Both the position numbers and the translations under genes were made by a program. From Winogradskyella vidalii (GTDB lineage: Bacteria > Bacteroidota > Bacteroidia > Flavobacteriales > Flavobacteriaceae), in assembly GCF_013403955.1 (NCBI RefSeq), contig NZ_JABFDG010000005.1:1-64000 (forward strand): DNA of 64,000 nucleotides. Direction: 5' to 3'. The first letter of the stretch is position 1; each line of letters begins with the position of its first letter. Below, piece by piece: positions 1 through 7,655 of this stretch. The notes under the pieces are model-generated. The model was given only the letters and a program-made list of their open reading frames with translations, searched no databases and was not told the DNA's origin.

Positions 1-512
1 ATATCACAGAAGTGATAGAAAGTGAGCCACCAAGTATTACCGTGGAACTTTTATCACAAGCTTTTGCAGATAATCACATTATAGAGGTGACAGTAGGAGC
101 AGATGAGATAGGCGATTATGAATACAGTTTAGATTATGGTGCTTGGCAAGATGAGCCTATATTTAATAACGTGATACCAGGACAACACGAGGTAAGAGCA
201 AGAGACAAGAATGGATGTGGAATCACCACAGAACCAATCTTTGTGATTGATTATCCAGTGTATTTTACACCAAATGGTGATGGCCAAAATGAAACTTGGA
301 ACATTGAAAACATAGGAAGTAGTGCCATCATCCATATATTTGACCGTTACGGAAAGCTTTTAAAACAAATTAGTCCTGAAGGAAATGGTTGGGATGGTAC
401 GTTTAATGGTGAAGCCATGCCTACAGATGGTTATTGGTTCACGGTAGAGTATGATGAGCCAAGTACAGGAGAACGCAAAGAGTTTAAAGCTCATTTTTCT
501 TTGAAACGATAA
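1..512 (+). CDS. C-terminal end of a secreted protein with type IX secretion type B sorting domain (partial)
   Basis: The reading frame is open to the left edge, so only the last ~170 codons are present; the GTG at 12 is not a real start. The end of the protein has the features of the flavobacterial type B T9SS C-terminal domain: a YFTPNGDGQNETW motif, then IHIFDRYGKLL, then GWDGTFNGEAMPTDGYWF, finishing with a short basic tail (FSLKR). In this family the domain directs export across the outer membrane by the type IX system, usually for large repeat-bearing surface proteins of the gliding-associated class. The residues before it look like the last adhesin-type repeat. A strong terminator follows directly. 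Confidence 0.9.
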   Translation, partial: ITEVIESEPPSITVELLSQAFADNHIIEVTVGADEIGDYEYSLDYGAWQDEPIFNNVIPGQHEVRARDKNGCGITTEPIFVIDYPVYFTPNGDGQNETWNIENIGSSAIIHIFDRYGKLLKQISPEGNGWDGTFNGEAMPTDGYWFTVEYDEPSTGERKEFKAHFSLKR

Positions 513-534
513 TTAACTAAATCATAAAATTAGA

Positions 535-568
535 AGCCTGAGCATTATATTTTGCTCAGGCTTTTTTT
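535..568 (+). terminator. Rho-independent terminator after the T9SS protein gene
   Basis: A perfect 9-bp stem, AGCCTGAGC at 535-543 and GCTCAGGCT at 554-562, with a 10-nt loop and a run of seven T. It lies 23 nt after the stop codon. Confidence 0.9.
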
Positions 569-615
569 GTTATTAGTCTTTAATTCAAATACATAAAAAC
601 GAAAGCTATATTCCG

Positions 616-623
616 TACTTTTG
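616..623 (+). promoter_or_regulatory. Bacteroidota -7 promoter element for the nitroreductase gene
   Basis: TACTTTTG matches the Bacteroidota housekeeping consensus TAnnTTTG and lies 18 nt before the ATG at 642. No clear -33 TTTG is seen upstream. Confidence 0.5.
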
Positions 624-641
624 CAAAAAAAATAATTAGAA

Positions 642-1271
642 ATGTCCATCATAGAAAAATTACAATGGCGCTATGCCACCAAAAAATTTGATGCAAACAA
701 AACGCTTTCCGAAGAAAAATTAAATATTTTAAAAGAAGCTTTTAATCTTACGGCTGTCTCTTACGGTTTACAAACCTTAAAATTAGTTATCATAGAAAAT
801 AAAGCTGTTAGAGAGCGTTTAGTTGAGGTTGCTTATGGACAGCGTCAGGTTGTTGATGCATCACACTTATTGGTATTGTGTGTTCAAACTGATATTAATG
901 GTGAGGATGTAAATAATCACTTTAATACAGTTAAAGCGATAAGAAATACTCCAGATGAAATTCTTCAGCCGTTTAAAACACAAATGAAATCTACTATAGA
1001 TGGTATGCATCCCGATAAAAAACGAAGTTGGTCTACTAATCAGGCCTATATAGCTCTAGGGAATTTGATGACGGTTTGTGCTGTAGAACAGATTGATAGT
1101 TGTCCTATGGAAGGTTTTATACCGAAAGCTTTAGATCAAAAATTAGAATTAGAGAAATACGGATTGAGTTCGGTTTTATTACTACCAGTAGGCTATAGAG
1201 CTGATAGTGACATGTTCTCTGCATTAAAAAAAGTGAGACAACCTTTATCAAAAACGATTATAGAATTTTAG
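642..1271 (+). CDS. NAD(P)H-dependent nitroreductase-family oxidoreductase
   Basis: A 209-aa protein of the FMN-dependent nitroreductase fold (NfsB/YdgI-like). The N-terminal signature KLQWRYATKKFD and the later SWSTNQAYIALGNLM and CPMEGF segments are typical of the family, which reduces nitro compounds, quinones or flavins with NAD(P)H as a cytosolic homodimer. The length is normal. It has its own -7 promoter element and is followed by another promoter before kdnA, so it is probably monocistronic. The physiological substrate cannot be read from sequence. A second family member lies at 36264-36923 with an HxlR regulator. Confidence 0.85.
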   Translation: MSIIEKLQWRYATKKFDANKTLSEEKLNILKEAFNLTAVSYGLQTLKLVIIENKAVRERLVEVAYGQRQVVDASHLLVLCVQTDINGEDVNNHFNTVKAIRNTPDEILQPFKTQMKSTIDGMHPDKKRSWSTNQAYIALGNLMTVCAVEQIDSCPMEGFIPKALDQKLELEKYGLSSVLLLPVGYRADSDMFSALKKVRQPLSKTIIEF

Positions 1272-1302
1272 CCTTTTTACGGTGGTGAGATATGTAAAAT
1301 AG

Positions 1303-1310
1303 TATCTTTG
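1303..1310 (+). promoter_or_regulatory. Bacteroidota -7 promoter element for kdnA
   Basis: TATCTTTG is an exact TAnnTTTG match 39 nt before the kdnA ATG, in the short gap after the nitroreductase stop. No clear -33 element is seen. Confidence 0.5.
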
Positions 1311-1349
1311 CTTTCAAGCTAATAAAAACAAAAAAAAATAAAATTTAAT

Positions 1350-2549
1350 ATGCCAGGATTCGAGTTATTCAGTGATTTAGAACGTAAAGAAGTTAATGAT
1401 GTCTTAGATAATGGTGTGTTAATGCGTTATGGTTTTGATGGGATGCGTAAAGGCCATTGGAAAGCTAAAGAATTGGAAACTGAATTAGCAACAACCTTCA
1501 AATCTAATCATGTGCAATTAGTATCTAGCGGTACAGCAGCTGTTTCTGTGGCTTTAGCTTCTGCAGGTGTTGGAGCAGGAGACGAAGTTATAATGCCTAC
1601 GTTTACGTTTGTAGCTAGTTTTGAAGCTATTATGATGCTTGGCGCGATTCCGGTATTGGTTGATATTGATGATACATTGTCTGTGGATCCAAAAGCTGTA
1701 GAAGCTGCGATTACACCAAAAACTAAAGCGGTTATGGTGGTGCAGATGTGTGGTAGTATGGGACATATGGACGCCTTAAAACAAGTTTGTGATTCACATC
1801 ATTTATTATTAGTTGAAGATGCTTGCCAAGCCATAGGCGCAACTTATAAAGGAGAACCTTTAGGAAGCATAGGTGATTTAGGGTGTTTTTCTTTCGATTT
1901 TGTAAAAACCATTACTTGTGGAGAAGGTGGCGCTGTAGTGACCAATAATAAAGATTATTATATTAATGCTGATCATTACAGTGATCATGGGCATGATCAT
2001 ATTGGGAGCGATAGAGGTGCGGAAACGCATCCCGCTTTAGGTTATAATTTTAGAATTTCAGAATTGCATGCTGCCGTTGGTTTGGCTCAAGTGAGACGTT
2101 TACCAGAGTTTATTGCCATTCAAAAAAGAAACTATACCATTTTAAGAAATGCACTAGAAAACATTTCTGGTGTAACATTTAGAACCGTTCCTGAAGGCGG
2201 TGTTGAAAGTTATGCATTCCTTAATTTCTTTTTACCAAATTATGAAGCGAGCCAAAAAGTTATAACTGAATTTAAAAATAATGGCGTAGATGCTTGTTGG
2301 AATTATTTTGATAACAATTGGCACTATATTAGAAAATGGAACCATTTGAAAGATTTAAAATCTTTGATGCCAATTTCTAAAGAAGTGAAGCAAGGTTTAG
2401 AATATCTTCAAACAAAAACTTTTGAGCAATCTGATAGTTATATTTCTAGAAACATATCCTGTTTAATAAAATTATCTTGGACCGAAGATGAGGTTAGAGA
2501 ACGTGCAGAAAAAATGGCTGAAAGCATTCGGTCGGTTTTAAATAGTTAA
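1350..2549 (+). CDS. kdnA: 8-amino-3,8-dideoxy-manno-octulosonate transaminase KdnA
   Basis: A 399-aa DegT/DnrJ/EryC1/StrS-type PLP aminotransferase. The PLP lysine is K186 in FDFVKTITCGEGG, and D157 in VEDACQAIG should bind the pyridinium nitrogen. From memory the protein matches Shewanella KdnA closely along its length: MPGFELF at the start, MCGSMGHMD, DHGHDHIG, RGAE, NFRISE and IKLSWT near the end. In that pathway KdnB oxidises C8 of Kdo, KdnA transaminates it to Kdo8N and KdsB activates the sugar for lipid A-core assembly. kdsB and kdnB lie at the other end of this window, about 60 kb away. A generic sugar aminotransferase is the alternative, but the match is specific. Confidence 0.87.
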   Translation: MPGFELFSDLERKEVNDVLDNGVLMRYGFDGMRKGHWKAKELETELATTFKSNHVQLVSSGTAAVSVALASAGVGAGDEVIMPTFTFVASFEAIMMLGAIPVLVDIDDTLSVDPKAVEAAITPKTKAVMVVQMCGSMGHMDALKQVCDSHHLLLVEDACQAIGATYKGEPLGSIGDLGCFSFDFVKTITCGEGGAVVTNNKDYYINADHYSDHGHDHIGSDRGAETHPALGYNFRISELHAAVGLAQVRRLPEFIAIQKRNYTILRNALENISGVTFRTVPEGGVESYAFLNFFLPNYEASQKVITEFKNNGVDACWNYFDNNWHYIRKWNHLKDLKSLMPISKEVKQGLEYLQTKTFEQSDSYISRNISCLIKLSWTEDEVRERAEKMAESIRSVLNS

Positions 2550-2641
2550 ATAAAAATACTGTTTGTATTGGTTTTGTATAGGTTCTAATTTCGTTTTCTA
2601 AACGAAAGATTTTTAGTTTTAGCAAAATTAAAAATCTATCA

Positions 2642-3634
2642 ATGAAATTAAATGCCATTTTTGCGACATTTTTTGTGCTGTTTATAGGAGGTCTATTTAT
2701 ACTAGAGTTTTCTTCGCATATATTTTCTGAAACGAATCTTGTTAGTGCAATTGACTCCTATAATTCACCAGCTGTTTATAAAGATTACAGAGAAGCTAAA
2801 CCGATAGTTTTTTTAAGTGATATTAAAATTAACGAAACAGATTCCATAAATAATACTGTATTAGATGTTGTCTATAGTGATTTAGTTTGGTCAGATGAGT
2901 TTGACTTAAATGGTGCTGTTAATGCAGAAAAATGGTTTCATCAAACGCAAATACCTTCTGGTGGTAGTTGGTTTAATGACGAAGAACAACATTATACAGA
3001 CCGGTTAGAAAATTCATATGTAAAAGATGGCTTCCTATGTATTTCCGCAATAAAAGAGCTTTACACAAATCAAGATATTACTAAAACTTATACATCAGCA
3101 AGGCTTAATTCTAAATTTGCTTTTACCTATGGACGTGTTGATGTAAGAGCCAAATTACCTTTTGGAGCTGGTACTTGGCCAGCCATTTGGACTTTAGGTA
3201 AAAATATAAATGAAGACGGAGGTTATTGGGATAATGAATTTGGAACCGTTGGTTGGCCTGCTTGTGGTGAAATTGATATTATGGAACATGGATTAGGAGC
3301 ATTAAATCACGTTAGTAGTGCTTTACATTCGCCATGCAATCAGTGTTTTGGTGATACTGTAAATCTAAAAGCCTACGAGTTAAATGATGTGGCTAATGAG
3401 TTTCATGTGTATTCTATGAATTGGTCGCCTAACCAAATTACATTTCTAATTGATGATGAAATATTTTATACCTACAAACCGGAGATTAAAGATTCTGGTA
3501 CATGGCCTTATTTTGAAGATCAATATTTACTTTTAAATATTGCTATGGGTGGTGCTGCTGGCCCTATAGATCTAGATTTTACACAAAGTAGTATGGTAAT
3601 TGATTATGTGAGAGTGTACCAAAATACTAAGTAA
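2642..3634 (+). CDS. GH16-family endo-beta-glucanase (laminarinase-like), membrane-anchored or secreted
   Basis: A 330-aa protein with a hydrophobic N-terminal segment (about residues 5-22) that may be a signal peptide or anchor; no lipobox is seen. Residues 80-330 form a glycoside hydrolase family 16 domain. The catalytic motif EIDIME is at 210-215, with E210 the expected nucleophile, D212 the helper and E215 the acid/base. WSDEF, the AGTWPAIW substrate-cleft motif and the C-terminal DYVRVYQ strand are also typical. GH16 enzymes with this motif usually cut beta-1,3 or mixed-linkage glucans such as laminarin. No SusC/SusD genes are adjacent, so this is not a classical polysaccharide utilisation locus. 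Confidence 0.87.
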   Translation: MKLNAIFATFFVLFIGGLFILEFSSHIFSETNLVSAIDSYNSPAVYKDYREAKPIVFLSDIKINETDSINNTVLDVVYSDLVWSDEFDLNGAVNAEKWFHQTQIPSGGSWFNDEEQHYTDRLENSYVKDGFLCISAIKELYTNQDITKTYTSARLNSKFAFTYGRVDVRAKLPFGAGTWPAIWTLGKNINEDGGYWDNEFGTVGWPACGEIDIMEHGLGALNHVSSALHSPCNQCFGDTVNLKAYELNDVANEFHVYSMNWSPNQITFLIDDEIFYTYKPEIKDSGTWPYFEDQYLLLNIAMGGAAGPIDLDFTQSSMVIDYVRVYQNTK

Positions 3635-3671
3635 AAGACTTTATAAGTGTGCTCTATTTATAGTGAAATAT

Positions 3672-3720
3672 AAAAAAGGTCTATAAATCACAATACACAA
3701 GTGATTTATAGACCTTTTTT
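3672..3720. terminator. Bidirectional terminator between the GH16 gene and ribB
   Basis: A perfect 20-bp inverted repeat (arms 3672-3691 and 3701-3720) with A-runs on the left and T-runs on the right and a 9-nt loop. It lies between convergent genes, so it can stop transcription from both sides. Confidence 0.9.
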
Positions 3721-3750
3721 AATCGTCTTTAAATAATTTAAAAAGAAAGA

Positions 3751-4902
3751 TTAATAATTTACATATTCTTCAATCTCTAAACCATAACCAATCATCCCAA
3801 CACGTTTGGTTTGAAGGCTGTTTGAAATCAATTTTAGCTTACTGATTTTAAGATCGTGTAATATTTGAGCACCTATACCAAAATCCTTTGTGTCCATACC
3901 AATACTTGGTGCTTTAACAAGTTTACCTTCAACTTGGTTTTCTTTAAGTAAAGAAAGACGTGTTAACAGATTCATAGATTCTGCTTGTTGGTTTATAAAG
4001 ATAATAGCGCCTTTTCCTTCTTTATTAATCACATTAAACATGTTATCTAATTCTTGATCCGCATTATTAGTTAATGTACCTAATATATCATTATTGACTA
4101 ATGTTGAATTAACACGAGTTAAAATTGGTTCATCAGATTTCCAAGTACCTTTTGTTAGTGCAATATGAACTTGATCGTTTGTGGTTTGCTGATAAGCGCG
4201 TAGTCTAAATTTCCCGAAACGGGTTTCAATATCAAAATCTTCTTTTTTATCAATTAAGGAATCATATTCCATTCGGTAGGCTATCAAGTCTTCAATAGAA
4301 ACAATTTTAAGATCAAATTTTTGGGCAACTTCGAGCAGTTGAGGTAAACGTGCCATGGTGCCATCTTCGTTCATGATCTCAACGATAACTCCAGCAGGTT
4401 CAAATCCGGCTAAACGTGCAAAATCAATCGCAGCTTCAGTATGGCCAGTTCGTCTTAGGACACCACCTTCTTTGGCAACTAAAGGGAAAATATGACCAGG
4501 ACGTGCCAACTCAAAAGGCTTTGTATCTTTTTTTACTAAGGCTTGTACAGTTTTTGCTCTGTCACTTGCCGAAATACCAGTGCTTACACCATTACCTCTT
4601 AAATCTACAGAAACTGTAAATGCTGTTTCCATTGGGTCGGTGTTATTCCTTACCATCATGTTAAGTTCTAATTCTTCACAACGGTGTTCTGTTAATGGAG
4701 CACAGATTAATCCACGACCATGAGTCGCCATAAAATTAATCATTTGTGGTGTTACATTTTCAGCAGCAGCTAAAAAATCACCTTCATTTTCACGGTTTTC
4801 ATCATCTACGACAATGATAACTTTACCTTGCCTAATATCTTCAATGGCTTCTTCAATAGTATTTAGGCTCGTTTTTGTATTCATGGTTTTAGTAGTTATC
4901 AT
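3751..4902 (-). CDS. ribB: 3,4-dihydroxy-2-butanone-4-phosphate synthase (RibB) with a degenerate GTP cyclohydrolase II domain
   Basis: A 383-aa protein with the RibBA layout. The N-terminal ~210 residues carry all RibB signatures: DDENRENEGDF, GLICAPLT, TGISASDRAKT, PGHIFPL and RRTGHTEAAIDFARLAG. This half makes the four-carbon unit of riboflavin from ribulose 5-phosphate in the cytosol. The C-terminal ~170 residues align with GTP cyclohydrolase II but lack the three zinc cysteines: the HSECLTGD...CDCG region reads NSTLVNND...TNNAD. The RQEGRGIGL segment is also lost. I infer only RibB activity, so GTP opening needs a separate RibA. A second ATG at codon 7 is an equally plausible start. Confidence 0.9.
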   Translation of the reverse strand: MITTKTMNTKTSLNTIEEAIEDIRQGKVIIVVDDENRENEGDFLAAAENVTPQMINFMATHGRGLICAPLTEHRCEELELNMMVRNNTDPMETAFTVSVDLRGNGVSTGISASDRAKTVQALVKKDTKPFELARPGHIFPLVAKEGGVLRRTGHTEAAIDFARLAGFEPAGVIVEIMNEDGTMARLPQLLEVAQKFDLKIVSIEDLIAYRMEYDSLIDKKEDFDIETRFGKFRLRAYQQTTNDQVHIALTKGTWKSDEPILTRVNSTLVNNDILGTLTNNADQELDNMFNVINKEGKGAIIFINQQAESMNLLTRLSLLKENQVEGKLVKAPSIGMDTKDFGIGAQILHDLKISKLKLISNSLQTKRVGMIGYGLEIEEYVNY

Positions 4903-4933
4903 AATGCATTTTTAAGATGATGTAAAGATACGG

Positions 4934-6934
4934 TTATTTTATATTTTGAACACAGCTTAAGTAGAAGTCTTGAGAAATCTTATTCCTTAAATAAATGTAT
5001 TTTATGGGATATACAGGTAAGGATAATAGAAGGAGTAGCGGGTTAATTCGTTTCCTTTTTTGATTGATAGTTTTATAAAATTTTGAATACACAAAAGCAT
5101 GAACAACAACATAAATAGCAAAAAATATAAATGCTATAATACTCAAATTGAAAACTGCATCTGCTGTTTCTAAAAACTTATTATTTTTAAGAATAAAATG
5201 CAAGCCAAATAAAAGGGCACCAACGCAATAACTTACTAAACTTGTTTTAGAGTAGTCTTTGTAGTCTTTAAGCAAAACTCTAGCTTTAATAAGTTTATCA
5301 TCGATATCTAAACCTTGCGTCTTTAAATCTTCCAAAGGAATTTTTCTGCCTAATAAATTGTGTAGTGCAATTTCTTTTGGCTTTTTATCTAAATCAAAAT
5401 CATCTTGCTTTTTAATGACAGCGATTAATTCTTCTACAGAATAACGTTTATAATAGTTATAGGTTTTAGTATCACTTTCTGAAAGTTGAAGCTTATTTTT
5501 TGAACTAAATAAGCGTTTTAAAGGCACCGTTATCGCATCAAATTGAAAGACGCCTTTATCATTTGTGGCTCTTGTGGTTAAATAAATACTTAAGGGTAAC
5601 ATCACCCCTGTAGAAAGCCATGCACCAATAATTGGGCTGAAACTTCCTTTCTCGGCACTGTTTTTAGAGAAAATACCAAAGAAGTGATAGGTTAAAAATA
5701 ATACAATAGCAACAACCATTGGTAAGCCAAGTCCACCCTTACGTATTAAAGCACCCAATGGAGCACCTACAAAAAACAGGATAATACAGGCAAAGGCTAA
5801 CACAAATTTATCTTGTAAGGCGATAATGTGCTTATTTAATAGAATATCTTTTTTTTCTAAATTTTTCTTATTAGAATCTAATATTTGTCTGGTACTATTT
5901 GAAGAGTTAATCGCTAAATTTAAAATCTGTATTTTTTGATTATTACTATATAAATCAAGGATATTTTTGCCCTTAAATATGGAATCTACTTTAACGGTGT
6001 CTTTATTAGTGTTTAAGTTTTTACTGTTTAATGTAGAGTAGGTACTTCTGTTATAGAGTGTTTTAGATAAATCTTGATAATCGGTTGCTCTTTTGTTTTC
6101 TAAAGAATCTATTGTTTTGTTTAGCTGGCTAACATTAAGCATGTTGTAGCGGTCGGAGTGATTTTTTTGATCAAGATCATCCGTATTGAGTATTTCTAAA
6201 TCAACATTGAAAATATAATTGTCAAAATAACTTTTTACATGGGGTTTATTTACGTTCTTCCTAGCATCTTTATTGACGATTTCTTCATAATAATTACCAT
6301 TTATCAATTCGAGTTGAAGAATATTAGAATCTGGACTACTTTTTAATTCGCCTTTTTCAGAGACGATAACCGTGTAGTTTCCTGTACGCGAATCACTTTT
6401 TTGGTGTATAATAACACCTTCAAGAAACTGACCTCTATCACCATACTTTCTATCCACCTTAATATTAATATCACCTATTTCATTAAATTGTCCTTCAGCA
6501 ATGGCGAGTGCTGGTTTTACCTTGGCAATATTTCGTCTTAGATTGTAAAAATTATATTCTCCCCAAGGAATCACATTATTAGCAAAAAAGAAGGATGCAA
6601 TACCAAGCGCAACGATAAAGACGCTTAGACTACGCATGGCACGTTGCAATGAAATCCCTGTAGATTTCATTGCTGCGAACTCATAGTTTTCAGCGAAGTT
6701 GCCAAAAACCATGATAGAGGATAATAAAATTGTAAGTGGTACCACCAAAGGAATAAGCTTTGGCATGTAATACAAAATAAACTTTGCAGTCACTACAACA
6801 TCTAAATCTTTACCTGCAAGTTCAGCAATATATAGCCAAACCCCTTGTAAAATAAAGATAAACATGAATATAATAAAGACGCTAAAAAACGTCCTTAAAA
6901 AAGTGATAAGTATGTACCTATCTAATATTTTCAC
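4934..6934 (-). CDS. LptF/LptG-family permease (lipopolysaccharide export)
   Basis: A 666-aa inner-membrane protein of the YjgP/YjgQ family. LptF and LptG form the transmembrane part of the LptB2FG transporter that extracts LPS from the inner membrane. Three N-terminal transmembrane segments (about 12-35, 55-75, 100-120) precede a long periplasmic domain. A second membrane group starts with the hallmark GAPLGALIRKGGLG near residue 390. It is longer than the usual 360-480 aa because of an enlarged periplasmic region and a C-terminal extension (about 480-666) with two further hydrophobic segments. It lies 18 nt after lolA, suggesting an envelope-biogenesis operon. I cannot assign LptF versus LptG. 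Confidence 0.87.
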   Translation of the reverse strand: MKILDRYILITFLRTFFSVFIIFMFIFILQGVWLYIAELAGKDLDVVVTAKFILYYMPKLIPLVVPLTILLSSIMVFGNFAENYEFAAMKSTGISLQRAMRSLSVFIVALGIASFFFANNVIPWGEYNFYNLRRNIAKVKPALAIAEGQFNEIGDINIKVDRKYGDRGQFLEGVIIHQKSDSRTGNYTVIVSEKGELKSSPDSNILQLELINGNYYEEIVNKDARKNVNKPHVKSYFDNYIFNVDLEILNTDDLDQKNHSDRYNMLNVSQLNKTIDSLENKRATDYQDLSKTLYNRSTYSTLNSKNLNTNKDTVKVDSIFKGKNILDLYSNNQKIQILNLAINSSNSTRQILDSNKKNLEKKDILLNKHIIALQDKFVLAFACIILFFVGAPLGALIRKGGLGLPMVVAIVLFLTYHFFGIFSKNSAEKGSFSPIIGAWLSTGVMLPLSIYLTTRATNDKGVFQFDAITVPLKRLFSSKNKLQLSESDTKTYNYYKRYSVEELIAVIKKQDDFDLDKKPKEIALHNLLGRKIPLEDLKTQGLDIDDKLIKARVLLKDYKDYSKTSLVSYCVGALLFGLHFILKNNKFLETADAVFNLSIIAFIFFAIYVVVHAFVYSKFYKTINQKRKRINPLLLLLSLPVYPIKYIYLRNKISQDFYLSCVQNIK

Positions 6935-6952
6935 ACATTTAAGTTTTAAACC

Positions 6953-7594
6953 TTAATCAATTTTATTGATATAATAATCGCTGTATTTACTTTTGTCAAA
7001 TGTAAATAAGGTTTTTGAAATAGGTTCGTTGGTTTCAAAAGAATTAACAGTTAATGTTGTTTTAGTTCCGTTTTTCCCCATTTCAATAAGGTTGTAAATG
7101 TGCTTTGTTGTAGCATCAATTCCTAATAAAATGTGTTTTATTTCAGAATTAGTGTCCATTGGATTCAATTTTACATATTGAATTTTTCGTCCTCTTACCG
7201 TTTGAACAATATCCATTTTATAAGTATAACCATCTTCATAAAACGATAGCATTTTACTTGGTGTTATAGTGCTTTCGTCTTCTGTGTTATCTGAAGAAAT
7301 AGTAACTTCTTCATCCTCAGGACTAATAGTATATAAGGTCTTACCATCGAAAATACGTGTAATTCCTAAAATGTTGAGTTTGTATTTCTCGCCTTCGATA
7401 ACGACATCGCCACGGGTTTCTTGACTCACTTTTTCAGTTAAATTATTTAATTCATATTTAAAATCTAGGCTGATGTTTTTATAGCTTTTAATTATGGTAC
7501 TCACTTCATTTAATAAGGTTTCTGCTTTTGCATCATTTTGTGCAAAACCTGTAAATCCGAGTGCGATAAATGCTAATACCAATAGTTTTTTCAT
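6953..7594 (-). CDS. LolA-like outer-membrane lipoprotein carrier protein
   Basis: A 213-aa protein with a clear signal peptide (MKKLLVLAFIALGFTGFAQ, cleavage after about residue 19). The mature part has the LolA features: an early amphipathic helix (AETLLNEVSTIIKSYKNISLDFKY), then an incomplete beta-barrel with RGDVVIEGEKYKL and YTISPEDEEVTI strands. LolA ferries lipoproteins across the periplasm to the outer membrane, which suits a bacterium with many lipoproteins. It sits between ftsK (62 nt upstream) and the LptF/G gene (18 nt downstream), all minus strand, so the three are probably cotranscribed. Confidence 0.85.
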   Translation of the reverse strand: MKKLLVLAFIALGFTGFAQNDAKAETLLNEVSTIIKSYKNISLDFKYELNNLTEKVSQETRGDVVIEGEKYKLNILGITRIFDGKTLYTISPEDEEVTISSDNTEDESTITPSKMLSFYEDGYTYKMDIVQTVRGRKIQYVKLNPMDTNSEIKHILLGIDATTKHIYNLIEMGKNGTKTTLTVNSFETNEPISKTLFTFDKSKYSDYYINKID

Positions 7595-7655
7595 TTTCTT
7601 ATTTTATTTAATAATCATTTTAATTTAATTTGATGTGCGCCATGACACACCAGTA

